Source: Clostridia bacterium
GTDB lineage: Bacteria > Bacillota > Clostridia > Christensenellales > Aristaeellaceae
Direction: 5' to 3'
DNA: 64,000 nucleotides
Assembly (NCBI GenBank): GCA_017545905.1
Contig: JAFWXL010000015.1
Span: 1 to 64,000 of the forward strand
Shown here: piece by piece, positions 41,243-51,637 of the stretch
Layout of the letters: each line of letters starts with the position of its first letter
Position numbering within the stretch: the first letter of the stretch is position 1
Made by a program: the position numbers and the translations under genes
The notes under the pieces: generated by a model
What the model saw: the letters and a program-made list of their open reading frames with translations, nothing else
What the model was told of the DNA's origin: nothing
Databases searched by the model: none

Positions 41243-42553
41243 ATGGCAGACCATGTTCAGCTTTTCTGTGATTTCGTCGCCAAGTCCCCCAGCGCATTCC
41301 ACGCCGCGCACACCCTGTGCGCCATGCTCGAGGACGGCGGCTACACGCCCCTTGCAGAAAGCCAGCCGTGGACCATCGTGCCCGGCGGCAAATACTACGT
41401 CACCCGAAACCGCTCCAGCGTGATCGCCTTTGCGATCCCCCAGACCGGCTTTGCCCACTTCCAGATCGTCTCCTCCCACAGCGATTCACCGACATTCAAG
41501 CTCAAGCACAGCTGCGAGGATGAGGCTGCCGGCGGCAGCTATCTGCGCCTGAATGTCGAGCGCTACGGCGGTATGATCATGTCCAGCTGGTTTGACCGTC
41601 CGCTCTCCATTGCCGGCCGCGTGCTGGTGCGCGACGGCGGCAGGCTGAGCACAAAGCTGGTGGATCTCGGCCGCGACGCCGTGCTCATCCCCAACATGCC
41701 CATTCACTTCAACCGCGAGGTGAACGACGGCTACAAGTTCAATGCGCAGGTCGATCTGCTCCCGCTCTACGGCGGCAAGGGCAGCCGCGGCAAGCTGCAT
41801 GCCGAAATCGCCGCGGCTGCCGGCGTCAGCGAGGACGCCGTCGTCTCCCGCGATCTGTTCCTCTATGCGCGCCAGACGGGCAGCGTCTGGGGCGCGGAGA
41901 ACGAATTCTTCTCCTGCCCGCGTATCGACGATCTGGAATGCGCCTATACTTCCGCCGCCGCGTTCCTTTCCAGCGAGGCCGTCGGCCATATCAACGTGCT
42001 TGCCGTCTTTGACAACGAGGAGGTCGGCAGCTCGTCCAAGCAGGGCGCAGATTCCACCTTCCTGACCGACGTCTTTGCGCGTGTGGGCCAGGCGCTCGGC
42101 GCATCGGACAGCGAAATCCGCGCGGCCATCGCCTCCAGCTTCATGGCCTCCGCCGACAACGCGCACGCCGTCCATCCGAATCACCCGGAGAAATACGACG
42201 CGCAGAACTGCACCTTCCTCAACGGCGGCGTGGTCATCAAGCACAACGCCAACCAGAAATACACCACCGACGCCGTTTCCTGTGCGATCTTCTCTGCCCT
42301 GTGCGAAAAGGCAGGCGTGCCTGTGCAGCACTTCGCCAACCGCTCCGACGTGCTGGGCGGCTCGACGCTGGGCAACATCGCCAACACCCATGCCTCCATG
42401 AATACCGTGGACATCGGCCTTGCACAGCTGGCCATGCATTCCAGCGTGGAAACCGCCGGCTGCGCGGACGTGGAATACATGGTGCGCGCGCTCACCGCGC
42501 TGTATACCAGCAACATCGCGGTGCACGCAGACGGCGAAATTGCCATCGACTGA
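41243..42553 (+). CDS. apeB: M18 family aminopeptidase
   Basis: The 436-residue protein has the M18 features: FVAKSPSAFHA, HSDSPTFKLK (first metal His and general base region), VERYGGMIMSSWFDRPLSIA, FDNEEVGSSSKQGADS (catalytic Glu pair) and HAVHPNHPEKYD, and ends with THASMNTVDIGLAQLAMHS. These are cytoplasmic zinc aminopeptidases that favour acidic or neutral N-terminal residues. It has an AGGAGG site, its own promoter and terminator. Confidence 0.95.
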   Translation: MADHVQLFCDFVAKSPSAFHAAHTLCAMLEDGGYTPLAESQPWTIVPGGKYYVTRNRSSVIAFAIPQTGFAHFQIVSSHSDSPTFKLKHSCEDEAAGGSYLRLNVERYGGMIMSSWFDRPLSIAGRVLVRDGGRLSTKLVDLGRDAVLIPNMPIHFNREVNDGYKFNAQVDLLPLYGGKGSRGKLHAEIAAAAGVSEDAVVSRDLFLYARQTGSVWGAENEFFSCPRIDDLECAYTSAAAFLSSEAVGHINVLAVFDNEEVGSSSKQGADSTFLTDVFARVGQALGASDSEIRAAIASSFMASADNAHAVHPNHPEKYDAQNCTFLNGGVVIKHNANQKYTTDAVSCAIFSALCEKAGVPVQHFANRSDVLGGSTLGNIANTHASMNTVDIGLAQLAMHSSVETAGCADVEYMVRALTALYTSNIAVHADGEIAID

Positions 42554-42567
42554 CGCATATCAAAAAC

Positions 42568-42598
42568 GGAGCGGCCTGAAACCGCTCCGCTTTTTTTT
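42568..42598 (+). terminator. Terminator of the aminopeptidase gene
   Basis: GGAGCGG-cctgaaa-CCGCTCC followed by TTTTTTTT. Confidence 0.9.
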
Positions 42599-42599
42599 A

Positions 42600-42635
42600 A
42601 AAAAACAAAAACAGCGGACAGCCCTTGCTGTCCGC
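42600..42635 (-). terminator. Terminator of the leftward TetR gene
   Basis: GCGGACAG pairs with CTGTCCGC; the minus strand continues with TGTTTTTGTTTTTTT. Confidence 0.8.
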
Positions 42636-42647
42636 CTGAATTGTCGG

Positions 42648-43223
42648 TTACGCGTCCGGATTCTCCATGCTGTAGCGGATGGAGAGCACCGTCATCTTAT
42701 GGGTTCCCTCGACCATTCTGGCCATCTCCTCTGCGGTGAAGTTCGCCTTGTGCGCCGCACGAACAGCCGCCAGACCATGGCTGTATACGCTCATCTGCAC
42801 AAAGATCTTCGCAGCAGCATCAAAGGGGATATTCAGATACGCCGCCTCATCCTCCACCAGCTCATGGCGCTCGTCCTTGCTGATGAACGGATAGAGCGGA
42901 TCATCCTTATTGATCATAAACAGATGCGTGAACAGGCACGGCTGCTCCGCTGCAAAACGCGTATAGGCGCAGCAGATGTTGATCATCGGATCATCCGAGA
43001 GCCCCTTCACCTTCAGCGCATTTTCAAAAAGCTCCTTTGCCTTCTGCTCCAGCGCGCTCTTGAGATCCTCCATGCCGGAGAAGTAGCTGAAAATCGGCTG
43101 CGTCGAGCAATTGAGCGCCTTGGCAACCGAACGCGCATTGATCACTTCCATGCCCTCACGGCAGAACATTTCGAACGATCTTTCCAGAATCATCTCTCTG
43201 GTAATTCTCTGTTTCGGCGGCAT
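42648..43223 (-). CDS. TetR/AcrR family regulator
   Basis: The 191-residue product has the N-terminal helix-turn-helix ILERSFEMFCREGMEVINAR then SVAKALNCSTQPIFSYFSGM. The ligand domain contains an unusual Cys pair in INICCAYTRFAAEQPCLF. No target gene is obvious: it converges with the aminopeptidase and is separated by an AT-rich region from a secreted-protein gene, which is the closest candidate. Confidence 0.85.
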   Translation of the reverse strand: MPPKQRITREMILERSFEMFCREGMEVINARSVAKALNCSTQPIFSYFSGMEDLKSALEQKAKELFENALKVKGLSDDPMINICCAYTRFAAEQPCLFTHLFMINKDDPLYPFISKDERHELVEDEAAYLNIPFDAAAKIFVQMSVYSHGLAAVRAAHKANFTAEEMARMVEGTHKMTVLSIRYSMENPDA

Positions 43224-43282
43224 AATTACACTCCTGTTCTGTTAGGATAAAACTCAGCTTATGTATATCATAATTTGTGTTT

Positions 43283-43311
43283 ATACTACCATATTCTACG
43301 CATGCAGTCAA
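43283..43311 (-). promoter_or_regulatory. Promoter of the TetR gene
   Basis: The minus strand has TTGACT (43306-43311), 17 bases and TAGTAT (43283-43288). Confidence 0.6.
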
Positions 43312-43504
43312 CCGAGTTTTCTTTTCTTTATCAATAGAAATTAAACATTTCTCCCACCTTTTGCACACAGAATCGCGTGTACAAAATCAGACGGGAATTG
43401 GCTTTTCAGAAATCGAGCTTACACACATAATATGTTTATTCTGTACAATTTAATTCTATAAACTTTTCTTATTTAAAAAAGCCTTTCAATTCCCGCTGCC
43501 GAGA
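43312..43504. other. AT-rich intergenic stretch between divergent promoters
   Basis: These 190 bases are far richer in A and T than the rest of the window. They contain no open frame with coding signals and no clear hairpin. The two flanking promoters point outward, so it is a shared control region; no operator was identified. Confidence 0.5.
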
Positions 43505-43533
43505 TTGCATGCAGCTTCCGTCCATGATACAAT
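43505..43533 (+). promoter_or_regulatory. Promoter of the secreted-protein gene
   Basis: TTGCAT (43505-43510), 17 bases, TACAAT (43528-43533). Confidence 0.65.
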
Positions 43534-43616
43534 ACATCCATCGCCCGGCGGGATTGCGTCCGGGCTTCCCATGGCCGTCTTTCAGGCTTCATCCTGCCAT
43601 CTCCGAGGTATCATCC

Positions 43617-44390
43617 ATGAAGCGAATTCTTCTGTTTTTCATGCTCCTGTCTTTTCCCCTTTGCGCCGCCCGAGCGGACGTGCTCTCTCTGGATGAGATG
43701 CTCGCCGCCGAGGAGGCCGTCATGATCACCGCCGAAGCGCAGCCCGTCAGCGCCAATCCGGCCCGCGAGGATTTCATCGACCGCATCATCGCCACCGCAA
43801 AATCGCTCTATGACGGCGCCGGCGGCAAAGCAAAGCGCGCGCAGTATTCCGGCGACATCTATGTCTGCAAGAACTTCACGGTGCATCTGTTCCGCGAAAA
43901 CAGCGGCGATTTCCGCATGGCGGAGTATCCGGACGTGGAGCTGATCATCCCCAACAATGAAAAGAAGGCCGACTGCGCGCCGTATGTCTACGGCGTCAAG
44001 TGGCAGGACATATCCGCCGCAAAGGGCAATCCCTTTTATGAAGCGGCGTCCTTCCGCTACGACGGCAGCCTGAGCAAAGAGGAAAACAGGCGCAAAGCGC
44101 GCGAATTCCTCATGCAGGTCAGGCGCGGCGACTATTTCCAGATGGCAGCCAACTACTACTACGGCGTGGGCGCGCACTCAATGATGTTCATCGAGGACTA
44201 TGACCCCGAGACGGACTGTGTTCACTGGGCCGATTCCAACATGAAGGGAAAGAGCATCAACGGCGAGCGCTACGCCTATGTACAGTACGACGCGGTCAGG
44301 GAGATCGACTGGTTTGTCGACGCCTTCTGCCGCAGCAAGTACGGCGCAACGATCTATCGTCTGCGCGACGACATCATCTACGCAGAGTAA
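43617..44390 (+). CDS. Secreted protein, possible papain-fold (CHAP/NlpC-like) hydrolase
   Basis: From the ATG at 43617 (CGAGG box) the product is 257 residues with a signal peptide (MKRILLFFMLLSFPLCAARA, cut near RAD). The mature domain has YVCKNFTVHLF, a possible nucleophile Cys at the start of a helix, then a His in GVGAHSMMFIEDY and DCVHWADSNMKG, an order seen in amidases of the papain fold. If so, it would cut peptides or amide bonds outside the cell. The motif match is partial and no family is certain. It is a single-gene unit next to an unlinked TetR gene. Confidence 0.6.
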   Translation: MKRILLFFMLLSFPLCAARADVLSLDEMLAAEEAVMITAEAQPVSANPAREDFIDRIIATAKSLYDGAGGKAKRAQYSGDIYVCKNFTVHLFRENSGDFRMAEYPDVELIIPNNEKKADCAPYVYGVKWQDISAAKGNPFYEAASFRYDGSLSKEENRRKAREFLMQVRRGDYFQMAANYYYGVGAHSMMFIEDYDPETDCVHWADSNMKGKSINGERYAYVQYDAVREIDWFVDAFCRSKYGATIYRLRDDIIYAE

Positions 44391-44603
44391 GGGATCACTC
44401 TTTTCACACAAGGAAAGGAGCTCAGGCTTTCTCAGCCTCTTCAGGGGCAGCTTTAAAAGAAGATGATCGTCTGCAAATGTAAGCTGCGCATCCCCAAAGC
44501 CCGCCCTTCAGGGAGAGCTGGCACAGCAAATCCGCGGCGAAGATATCTTTCTTTTGATCTTCTCACATGGATACGCTGCCTGTTTTGATCCTCCATCCAT
44601 ACC
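44391..44603. other. Gap between the secreted-protein gene and the ppk terminator
   Basis: No supported gene is seen in this 210-base stretch. A 41-codon frame at 44462 starting MIVCKCK lacks a ribosome binding site and a family match. Confidence 0.4.
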
Positions 44604-44639
44604 AAAAGGGACGAAGATTTTCGCTTCGTCCCTTTATTT
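44604..44639. terminator. Bidirectional terminator at the end of ppk1
   Basis: AAAGGGACGAAG-attttcg-CTTCGTCCCTTT with flanking A and T runs. Confidence 0.88.
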
Positions 44640-44646
44640 CTTGCTT

Positions 44647-46722
<2,076 letters not shown>

Positions 46723-46783
46723 TGCCAAGCACCTCTGTGATTATGATCATCTTCATTATAATGGACGGCGCGCCAAAAAGCTA

Positions 46784-46820
46784 CAATAAAAATCCCTGCG
46801 GAGACAGATTCCGCAGGGAT
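46784..46820 (-). terminator. Terminator of the DegT aminotransferase gene
   Basis: ATCCCTGCGGA pairs with TTCCGCAGGGAT; the minus strand continues ATTTTTATT. Confidence 0.85.
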
Positions 46821-46825
46821 AATTG

Positions 46826-48004
46826 TCAGCGTGCGAACTTGCGGCAGATATCCAGAACGGCTTCGGCGACATACTCAGCCTTTTCCACGCCCAGCGTGGA
46901 ATACAGCGGCAGCGAGATCTCGCTCTCGGAGAAGTCATACGCCTTCTTGAAGTCTTCCGGCTTGTAGCCAAAGCGCCTGGTATACGCACTCATGGTATGC
47001 AGGGCGATAAAGTGTACGCTCACGCCCACGTTGCGCGCCTTGAGCTCCTCGATGAACTGATCGCGGGAGATCGTCAGCGCTTCGGGCACGATGCGCAGGA
47101 TGTACAGGTGGCGGCTGTGATGGCAATATGCCGGCGTCTTCTGCAGGCGCAGCTGCGGCACATCCTTGAATGCCTTTTCATACACGTCCACGCACTCGAA
47201 GCGGCGGCGCTGCATATCGTCCATGCGCTCGAGCTGCACGCTCGCCAGCGCCGCCTGCAGGTCGAACATATTGTACTTGTAGCCCGGCTCTTCGATGTCA
47301 TAGCGCCACGAGCCGCCCTTGCCGTAGCGGTTCCATGCGCCGGCGCTCATGCCGTGGCAGGAAAGCACGCGCGCCTTCTGCGCCAGCTCCTCGTCGTCGG
47401 TGATGAGCGCGCCGCCCTCGCCGCAGGCGAGGTTCTTGGTCGCATAGAAGGAATAGGAGACAGCGCCCCGGGGATGGTGGCCGATGAGCTCGCCGTTATA
47501 GCGGGTCTCCACAGCGTGCGCAGCGTCCTCGGAGAGGAACAGGCCATAGCTGTCGCACAGCCTGCCGATCTCGCCCAGATCCGCTGCCAGACCGGAATAA
47601 TGCACCGGCACGATCGCCTTCGTCTTTTTGGTGATCTTCTTTTCGATCTCCGCGGGATCAATGAGGCCGGTATCCGGATCGATATCGGCAAACACCGGCG
47701 TCGCGCCGACATGCAGAATCGTATTGGCCGAGGCCGCAAACGTGAGCGGCGTGGTGATCACCTCGTCGCCCGGGCCAATATCCTTGGCCGCCAGAGACAG
47801 GTGCAGCGCCGCCGTGCAGGAATTGAGACCGATGCAGTATTTCGCGCCGACATACTCGGCAAACTGTTTTTCAAATGCGATGGTGCGCGGGCCCTTGGCC
47901 CACCAGCCCGAACGCACGGCCTCGGCAATCGAAGCGACCTCCGCCTCGCTGACGTCCGGCAGGCAGAACGCCATCCAGTCCTCTCTGACCTTGAATTCAC
48001 TCAT
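46826..48004 (-). CDS. DegT/DnrJ/EryC1/StrS family aminotransferase
   Basis: The 392-residue protein has the sugar-aminotransferase pattern: WWAKGPRTIAFEKQFAEYVG, GLNSCTAALHLSL, SEDAAHAVE with the PLP aspartate, and the Schiff-base lysine in YSFYATKNLACGEGGAL. These enzymes put an amino group on keto-sugar nucleotides (ArnB, RffA, PseC style), usually for cell-surface sugars. No other sugar-nucleotide genes adjoin it. It has a well-placed promoter and terminator, so it is a single-gene unit. Confidence 0.92.
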   Translation of the reverse strand: MSEFKVREDWMAFCLPDVSEAEVASIAEAVRSGWWAKGPRTIAFEKQFAEYVGAKYCIGLNSCTAALHLSLAAKDIGPGDEVITTPLTFAASANTILHVGATPVFADIDPDTGLIDPAEIEKKITKKTKAIVPVHYSGLAADLGEIGRLCDSYGLFLSEDAAHAVETRYNGELIGHHPRGAVSYSFYATKNLACGEGGALITDDEELAQKARVLSCHGMSAGAWNRYGKGGSWRYDIEEPGYKYNMFDLQAALASVQLERMDDMQRRRFECVDVYEKAFKDVPQLRLQKTPAYCHHSRHLYILRIVPEALTISRDQFIEELKARNVGVSVHFIALHTMSAYTRRFGYKPEDFKKAYDFSESEISLPLYSTLGVEKAEYVAEAVLDICRKFAR

Positions 48005-48058
48005 ATGTTTTCCTCCGTCCGCAGTGCGGAAAAAGTCATCTGTTCATGGGATCATATT

Positions 48059-48087
48059 ATTATAGCACACCGGCGCGCCCGCTTCAA
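48059..48087 (-). promoter_or_regulatory. Promoter of the DegT gene
   Basis: The minus strand has TTGAAG (48082-48087), 17 bases and TATAAT (48059-48064). Confidence 0.6.
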
Positions 48088-48177
48088 GCATTGACATACT
48101 TTGTATATACATACCCTGCTTTCAGGCAAAGCAGACAAAGCAGCGCAGATTACTTGTACAAAACTGCAGATTCCCAG

Positions 48178-48206
48178 TTGACAATCTGCATACGGCAGGT
48201 TATAAT
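48178..48206 (+). promoter_or_regulatory. Consensus promoter of the T-box operon
   Basis: TTGACA (48178-48183), exactly 17 bases, TATAAT (48201-48206). Confidence 0.88.
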
Positions 48207-48212
48207 GCTCTC

Positions 48213-48506
48213 AACTGAATCTCAAACCGTTTGAAGGAAGAGAAGTAAAAACCCGGTCCTGTTTCAGAGAGCCGCATGCTGCTGTGACTGCGGTACAGGA
48301 AGGTTTTGAAATGGACTTCCCGAGGGCCCTTTCAACCGGCGTTTCTCCGATTCGCCTTATTAGAGAGGGACGGGACGCAGACCCGTTATCAGGCTGCACC
48401 GTATGTTGGTACGGGGTAAAGCGGGCCGAAAGGCCAAACTGAGTGGCACCACGGGAAATAAGCATTTTCCGCCTCATGTTCCGTAAGGAATGTGAGGCGT
48501 TTTTTC
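48213..48506 (+). ncRNA. T-box leader, tryptophan-type, controlling the trpXYZ-like transporter
   Basis: The leader runs about 380 bases from the promoter to the first codon. Near the 5' end it has GAGAAGTAAAA (the AGTA-type stem I element). The specifier region gaaaTGGActtcc carries UGG followed by A, the tryptophan codon, at about 48324. The antiterminator has AAACTGAGTGGCACCACGGG (48437-48456), the T-box core. A terminator hairpin GCCTCA..GGAATGTGAGGC with TTTTTT follows at 48470-48506. Uncharged tRNA-Trp would bind and allow read-through. T-boxes in front of TrpXYZ transporters are known in Firmicutes. The specifier reading is by eye. Confidence 0.85.
48470..48506 (+). terminator. Regulated terminator of the T-box leader
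   Basis: GCCTCATGTTCC-gtaa-GGAATGTGAGGC followed by GTTTTTTC; its 5' arm lies just after the antiterminator. Confidence 0.85.
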
Positions 48507-48592
48507 TTTCCGCTGGTCTCGGCGCTTCACACCCACGACTGATCACCGTTTCCCCCATCAACCAAGAAATCTATTTTCAGGAGGAACACATC

Positions 48593-49555
48593 ATGAAGCG
48601 CATCGTTTCCATCATCATCGCCGTCGCCCTGATCCTCACCGCCGCCGTTTCCTTCGCCGAAACCTACAGAATCGGCATCGGCCAGTTCGCCCAGCACGGC
48701 TCGCTGGACAATTGCTATCAGGGCTTCATCGAGGGCCTTGCGCAAGCCGGCATCGTTGAGGGCGAAAACCTCAAGGTCGATCTGCAGAATGCGCAGGCCG
48801 ACATGGGCATCGCCCAGCAGATCGCCGCGCAGTTCGCTGCAAGCCGCGTCGATATGGTCGTGGGCATCGCCACCCCGATGGCGCAGGCCTGCTACAACGC
48901 CGCCTCCGGCTCCATCCCCACCATCTTTACCGCCGTCACTGATCCGGTCGCCGCGGGCTTTGCGGACGCCAGCGGCAAAGCCGCAGGCGAAGTGACCGGC
49001 ACCTCCGACGCGCTGCCGATCAAGGCGCAGCTGGAAACCATCCGCGCCATGCTGCCCGATGCGAAGAAGATCGGCATCCTCTACACCACCAGCGAGGTCA
49101 ACTCCATCTCCGCAATCGAAATCTACAAATCTCTCGCCCCGGAATACGGCTTTGAAATCGTCGAATCCGGCGTCTCCACCATCGCCGATATCCCGCTGGC
49201 GCTGGACGCGCTGCTCTCCAAGGTCGACTGCCTGTCCAATCTGACCGACAACACCGTCGTCTCCGCCCTTGCGCTGATGCTCGACAAGGCCAATGCCGCC
49301 GGCAAGCCGGTCTTCGGCTCCGAAATCGAGCAGGTGAAGCTCGGCTGCGTCGCTGCCGAAGGTCTGGACTACATCGCCCTGGGCCGTCAGACCGGCCTGA
49401 TGGCCGCCAAGGTCCTCAAGGGCGAAGCGAAGGCCAGCGAGATCCCCTATGAAATCATCACCGAGCCGGGCCTGTACGTCAACAGCGCCGCGCTTGAAAA
49501 GTTCGGTATCGTGCTCAGCGACGAACTCGCCGCGAGAGCTAACGAAGTACAGTAA
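48593..49555 (+). CDS. trpX: TrpX-like ABC transporter substrate-binding protein
   Basis: The 320-residue product from the ATG at 48593 (CAGGAGGA box) has a Sec signal peptide (MKRIVSIIIAVALILTAAVS, cut near FAET at residue 22) and an ABC substrate-binding fold of the PF04392 type: YRIGIGQFAQHGSLDNCYQG, DMVVGIATPMAQACYNA, IPTIFTAVTDPVAAGF, KIGILYTTSEVNS. No lipobox cysteine follows the signal peptide, unlike most Gram-positive binding proteins, so membrane attachment is unclear. The tryptophan role is inferred from the leader and the gene order. The open frame extends upstream to 48443 through the T-box terminator, which is not coding. Confidence 0.85.
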   Translation: MKRIVSIIIAVALILTAAVSFAETYRIGIGQFAQHGSLDNCYQGFIEGLAQAGIVEGENLKVDLQNAQADMGIAQQIAAQFAASRVDMVVGIATPMAQACYNAASGSIPTIFTAVTDPVAAGFADASGKAAGEVTGTSDALPIKAQLETIRAMLPDAKKIGILYTTSEVNSISAIEIYKSLAPEYGFEIVESGVSTIADIPLALDALLSKVDCLSNLTDNTVVSALALMLDKANAAGKPVFGSEIEQVKLGCVAAEGLDYIALGRQTGLMAAKVLKGEAKASEIPYEIITEPGLYVNSAALEKFGIVLSDELAARANEVQ

Positions 49556-49566
49556 CGAAAGGGGAA

Positions 49567-49631
49567 CGTTGGTGCTATCGCCCCAAACCCCATCTGGGGA
49601 CGCAATCCCCAGACCCCTTCTTCGCTTCGCG
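49567..49631 (+). repeat. Two-hairpin intergenic repeat, copy G1
   Basis: Hairpin 1 is TTGG-tgctatc-gCCCCAA-like; hairpin 2 is CTGGGGAcgcaATCCCCAG; the tail is CTTCTTCGCTTCGCG. It starts twelve bases after the trpX stop, inside the operon. Confidence 0.8.
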
Positions 49632-49663
49632 CAGAGAATAAAGCTTTTCATCACATCAAAAAT

Positions 49664-49717
49664 GACGGGAGTCTGAGGGATGAAATCCCTCAGGCGGGTT
49701 TGGGCGGCAGCCCAACG
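49664..49717 (-). repeat. Two-hairpin intergenic repeat, copy G2 (inverted)
   Basis: On the minus strand hairpin 1 is TTGGGC-tgcc-GCCCAA and hairpin 2 is TGAGGGAT-ttc-ATCCCTCA, followed by GACTCCCGTC. With G1 it forms an inverted pair between the binding-protein and permease genes. Confidence 0.8.
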
Positions 49718-49742
49718 TTCCCATCCACGGAGGTATCCGAGT

Positions 49743-50624
49743 ATGAATCTTCTTCTGAGCGTCCTTGAGCAGGGTCTGATTTACGCCATCCTTGCCCTGG
49801 GCGTGTACATCACCTTCAAAATTCTGGACTTCCCGGATATGTCCGTCGATTCGTCCTTCCCCCTTGGCGCCGCCGTCACCGCGCTGATGATTCAGGCTGG
49901 CTTTTCCCCGCTGCTGACGCTGCCGGTCTCGCTGATTGCCGGCGCCATTGCCGGCGCGCTCACGGGCGTGATTCACGTCAAGCTCAAGGTGCGCGACCTG
50001 CTCTCGGGCATCATCGTCATGACCGCGCTCTACTCCGTGAACCTGCACATCGCAGGCCGTGCCAATGTGCAGCTTTTCGCCTTTGACACCATCTTCAAAA
50101 ACAGCCTGATCTCTTCCCTGCCTCCGGCTGTGCAGCCCTATGCGCCGGTGATCATTCTGGCTATTGCCGCCATCGCAGTCAAGCTGCTGCTGGACGCCTA
50201 TCTCGCCACGCGCTCCGGCTTTCTGCTGCGGGCCACAGGCGACAATGCGACGCTCGTCGCCACGCTTGCCAAGGATTCCGGCATGGTGAAGATTCTGGGT
50301 CTGTCCATTGCCAATGCGCTGGTCGCGCTCTCCGGCTGCATCATGTGCCAGTATCAGCGTTACTTCGACATCTCCATGGGCACGGGCACGCTGGTGCTGG
50401 CTGTCGCCTCCGTCATCGTGGGCACGCAGCTGGCACGCGGCTTCCGCTTCCTCGGCGCGACGACAGCCGTTGTGCTCGGTTCCATCCTCTACAAAGGATG
50501 CGTGGCGCTCGCGCTGAGCATGGGGCTTTCCCCGTTTGATCTCAAGCTCGTCACAGCCGTGCTGCTGCTCGTCATCATCGTTGCCGGCAGCCAGAATCGA
50601 AAGAAGGTGAAACGCCATGCTTGA
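49743..50624 (+). CDS. trpY: TrpY-like ABC transporter permease
   Basis: The 293-residue product has about eight to nine hydrophobic helices and the features of the BPD_transp_2-like permeases paired with PF04392 binding proteins: GLIYAILALGVYITFKILDF, DMSVDSSFPLGAAV, RSGFLLRATGDNATLVATLA and SVIVGTQLARGFRFLG. The ATG at 49743 has a GGAGG site. Earlier codons of the frame cross repeat G2 and are not used. Its stop overlaps the ATPase start by eight bases. Confidence 0.87.
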   Translation: MNLLLSVLEQGLIYAILALGVYITFKILDFPDMSVDSSFPLGAAVTALMIQAGFSPLLTLPVSLIAGAIAGALTGVIHVKLKVRDLLSGIIVMTALYSVNLHIAGRANVQLFAFDTIFKNSLISSLPPAVQPYAPVIILAIAAIAVKLLLDAYLATRSGFLLRATGDNATLVATLAKDSGMVKILGLSIANALVALSGCIMCQYQRYFDISMGTGTLVLAVASVIVGTQLARGFRFLGATTAVVLGSILYKGCVALALSMGLSPFDLKLVTAVLLLVIIVAGSQNRKKVKRHA

Positions 50625-51390
50625 ACTGAGGAATATCGTAAAAATCTATCAGGGCGGCACGGTGAATGAAACCTGTCTGTTCAATGATTTCAACCTCACC
50701 ATTCCCGACAGGCAGTTCGTCTGCATCGTAGGCTCCAATGGTTCGGGCAAGACCTCTCTGCTCAACATCATCTGCGGCTCCATCCCGATTGACGAGGGTT
50801 CCATCTATGTGGGCGGCTCAAACATCACCCGCATGCCCGAGCACAAGCGCCACAGGCGCATCGGCCGCGTCTATCAGGATCCCGCCCGCGGCACATGCCC
50901 GTCGATGACCATTCTGGAAAACATGTCCATGGCCGACAACAAGGGCCTGCCCTTCAATCTCATGCCCTGCGTCAACCGCAAAAAGACCGAGGAATATCGG
51001 GAGATGCTCGCGCAGCTCGGTCTGGGGCTGGAGGACAAGATGGGCGTCATGGTCGGCAATCTTTCCGGCGGCCAGCGTCAGGCGATGGCCCTGCTCATGA
51101 GCACGATGACCCCGATCGAATTCCTGATCCTTGACGAGCACACGGCGGCGCTGGATCCCAAAACTGCCGAGATCATCATGGAGCTGACCGGCAAGATCGT
51201 CGCGCAGAAGAAGCTGACCACCGTCATGGTCACCCACAACCTGCGCTATGCCGTTGAATACGGCGACCGTCTGCTGATGATGCATCAGGGCCATCTGGAG
51301 CTGGATCTCTCCGGCGAGGCGCGCAAGGGCCTGAAGGTTGAGCATCTGCTTGAGAAGTTCAATGCGATCTCGATTGAATGCGGAAACTGA
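50617..51390 (+). CDS. trpZ: TrpZ-like ABC transporter ATPase
   Basis: The 257-residue product has Walker A GSNGSGKTSL, Q-loop YQDPARG, signature LSGGQRQAM, Walker B FLILDEHTAALD and switch histidine VTHNLRYA. It powers the importer with the two preceding genes. Long descriptions of this subfamily list it as an uncharacterised ABC ATPase; the tryptophan assignment comes from the T-box. Confidence 0.9.
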   Translation: MLELRNIVKIYQGGTVNETCLFNDFNLTIPDRQFVCIVGSNGSGKTSLLNIICGSIPIDEGSIYVGGSNITRMPEHKRHRRIGRVYQDPARGTCPSMTILENMSMADNKGLPFNLMPCVNRKKTEEYREMLAQLGLGLEDKMGVMVGNLSGGQRQAMALLMSTMTPIEFLILDEHTAALDPKTAEIIMELTGKIVAQKKLTTVMVTHNLRYAVEYGDRLLMMHQGHLELDLSGEARKGLKVEHLLEKFNAISIECGN

Positions 51391-51409
51391 CACAGTACGC
51401 CGGGGGAAA

Positions 51410-51477
51410 CGTCAGGGCTGCCGCCCTGCGACCCGCTTGAGGGATTCCATCCCTCAAACTCCCTTCTTCGCTTCGCG
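51410..51477 (+). repeat. Two-hairpin intergenic repeat, copy H
   Basis: Hairpin 1 is AGGGC-tgcc-GCCCT; hairpin 2 is TTGAGGGAT-tcc-ATCCCTCAA; the tail is CTTCTTCGCTTCGCGG, then cttgaagaagctgc. It begins 20 bases after the trpZ stop and may act as the operon's 3' end, since no other terminator is seen. Confidence 0.83.
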
Positions 51478-51528
51478 GCGGCTTGAAGAAGCTGCACAAT
51501 TGTCACCGCGCAATAACGGCCGGGGCGC

Positions 51529-51557
51529 TTGCCTTGGCCGTTTGATCGTGCTATAAT
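51529..51557 (+). promoter_or_regulatory. Promoter of the DUF554 gene
   Basis: TTGCCT (51529-51534), 17 bases, TATAAT (51552-51557). Confidence 0.65.
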
Positions 51558-51637
51558 ACTTTCATTCTTTTCAAAATCTGCGCATGATCGATGCATGACA
51601 ATCTGTAATCTTTCTGCGCGAAAAGAGGCGCATACAT

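Noticed and set aside
44462..44587. Small frame starting MIVCKCK
   Set aside because: No ribosome binding site, no recognised family and a composition like noncoding sequence.
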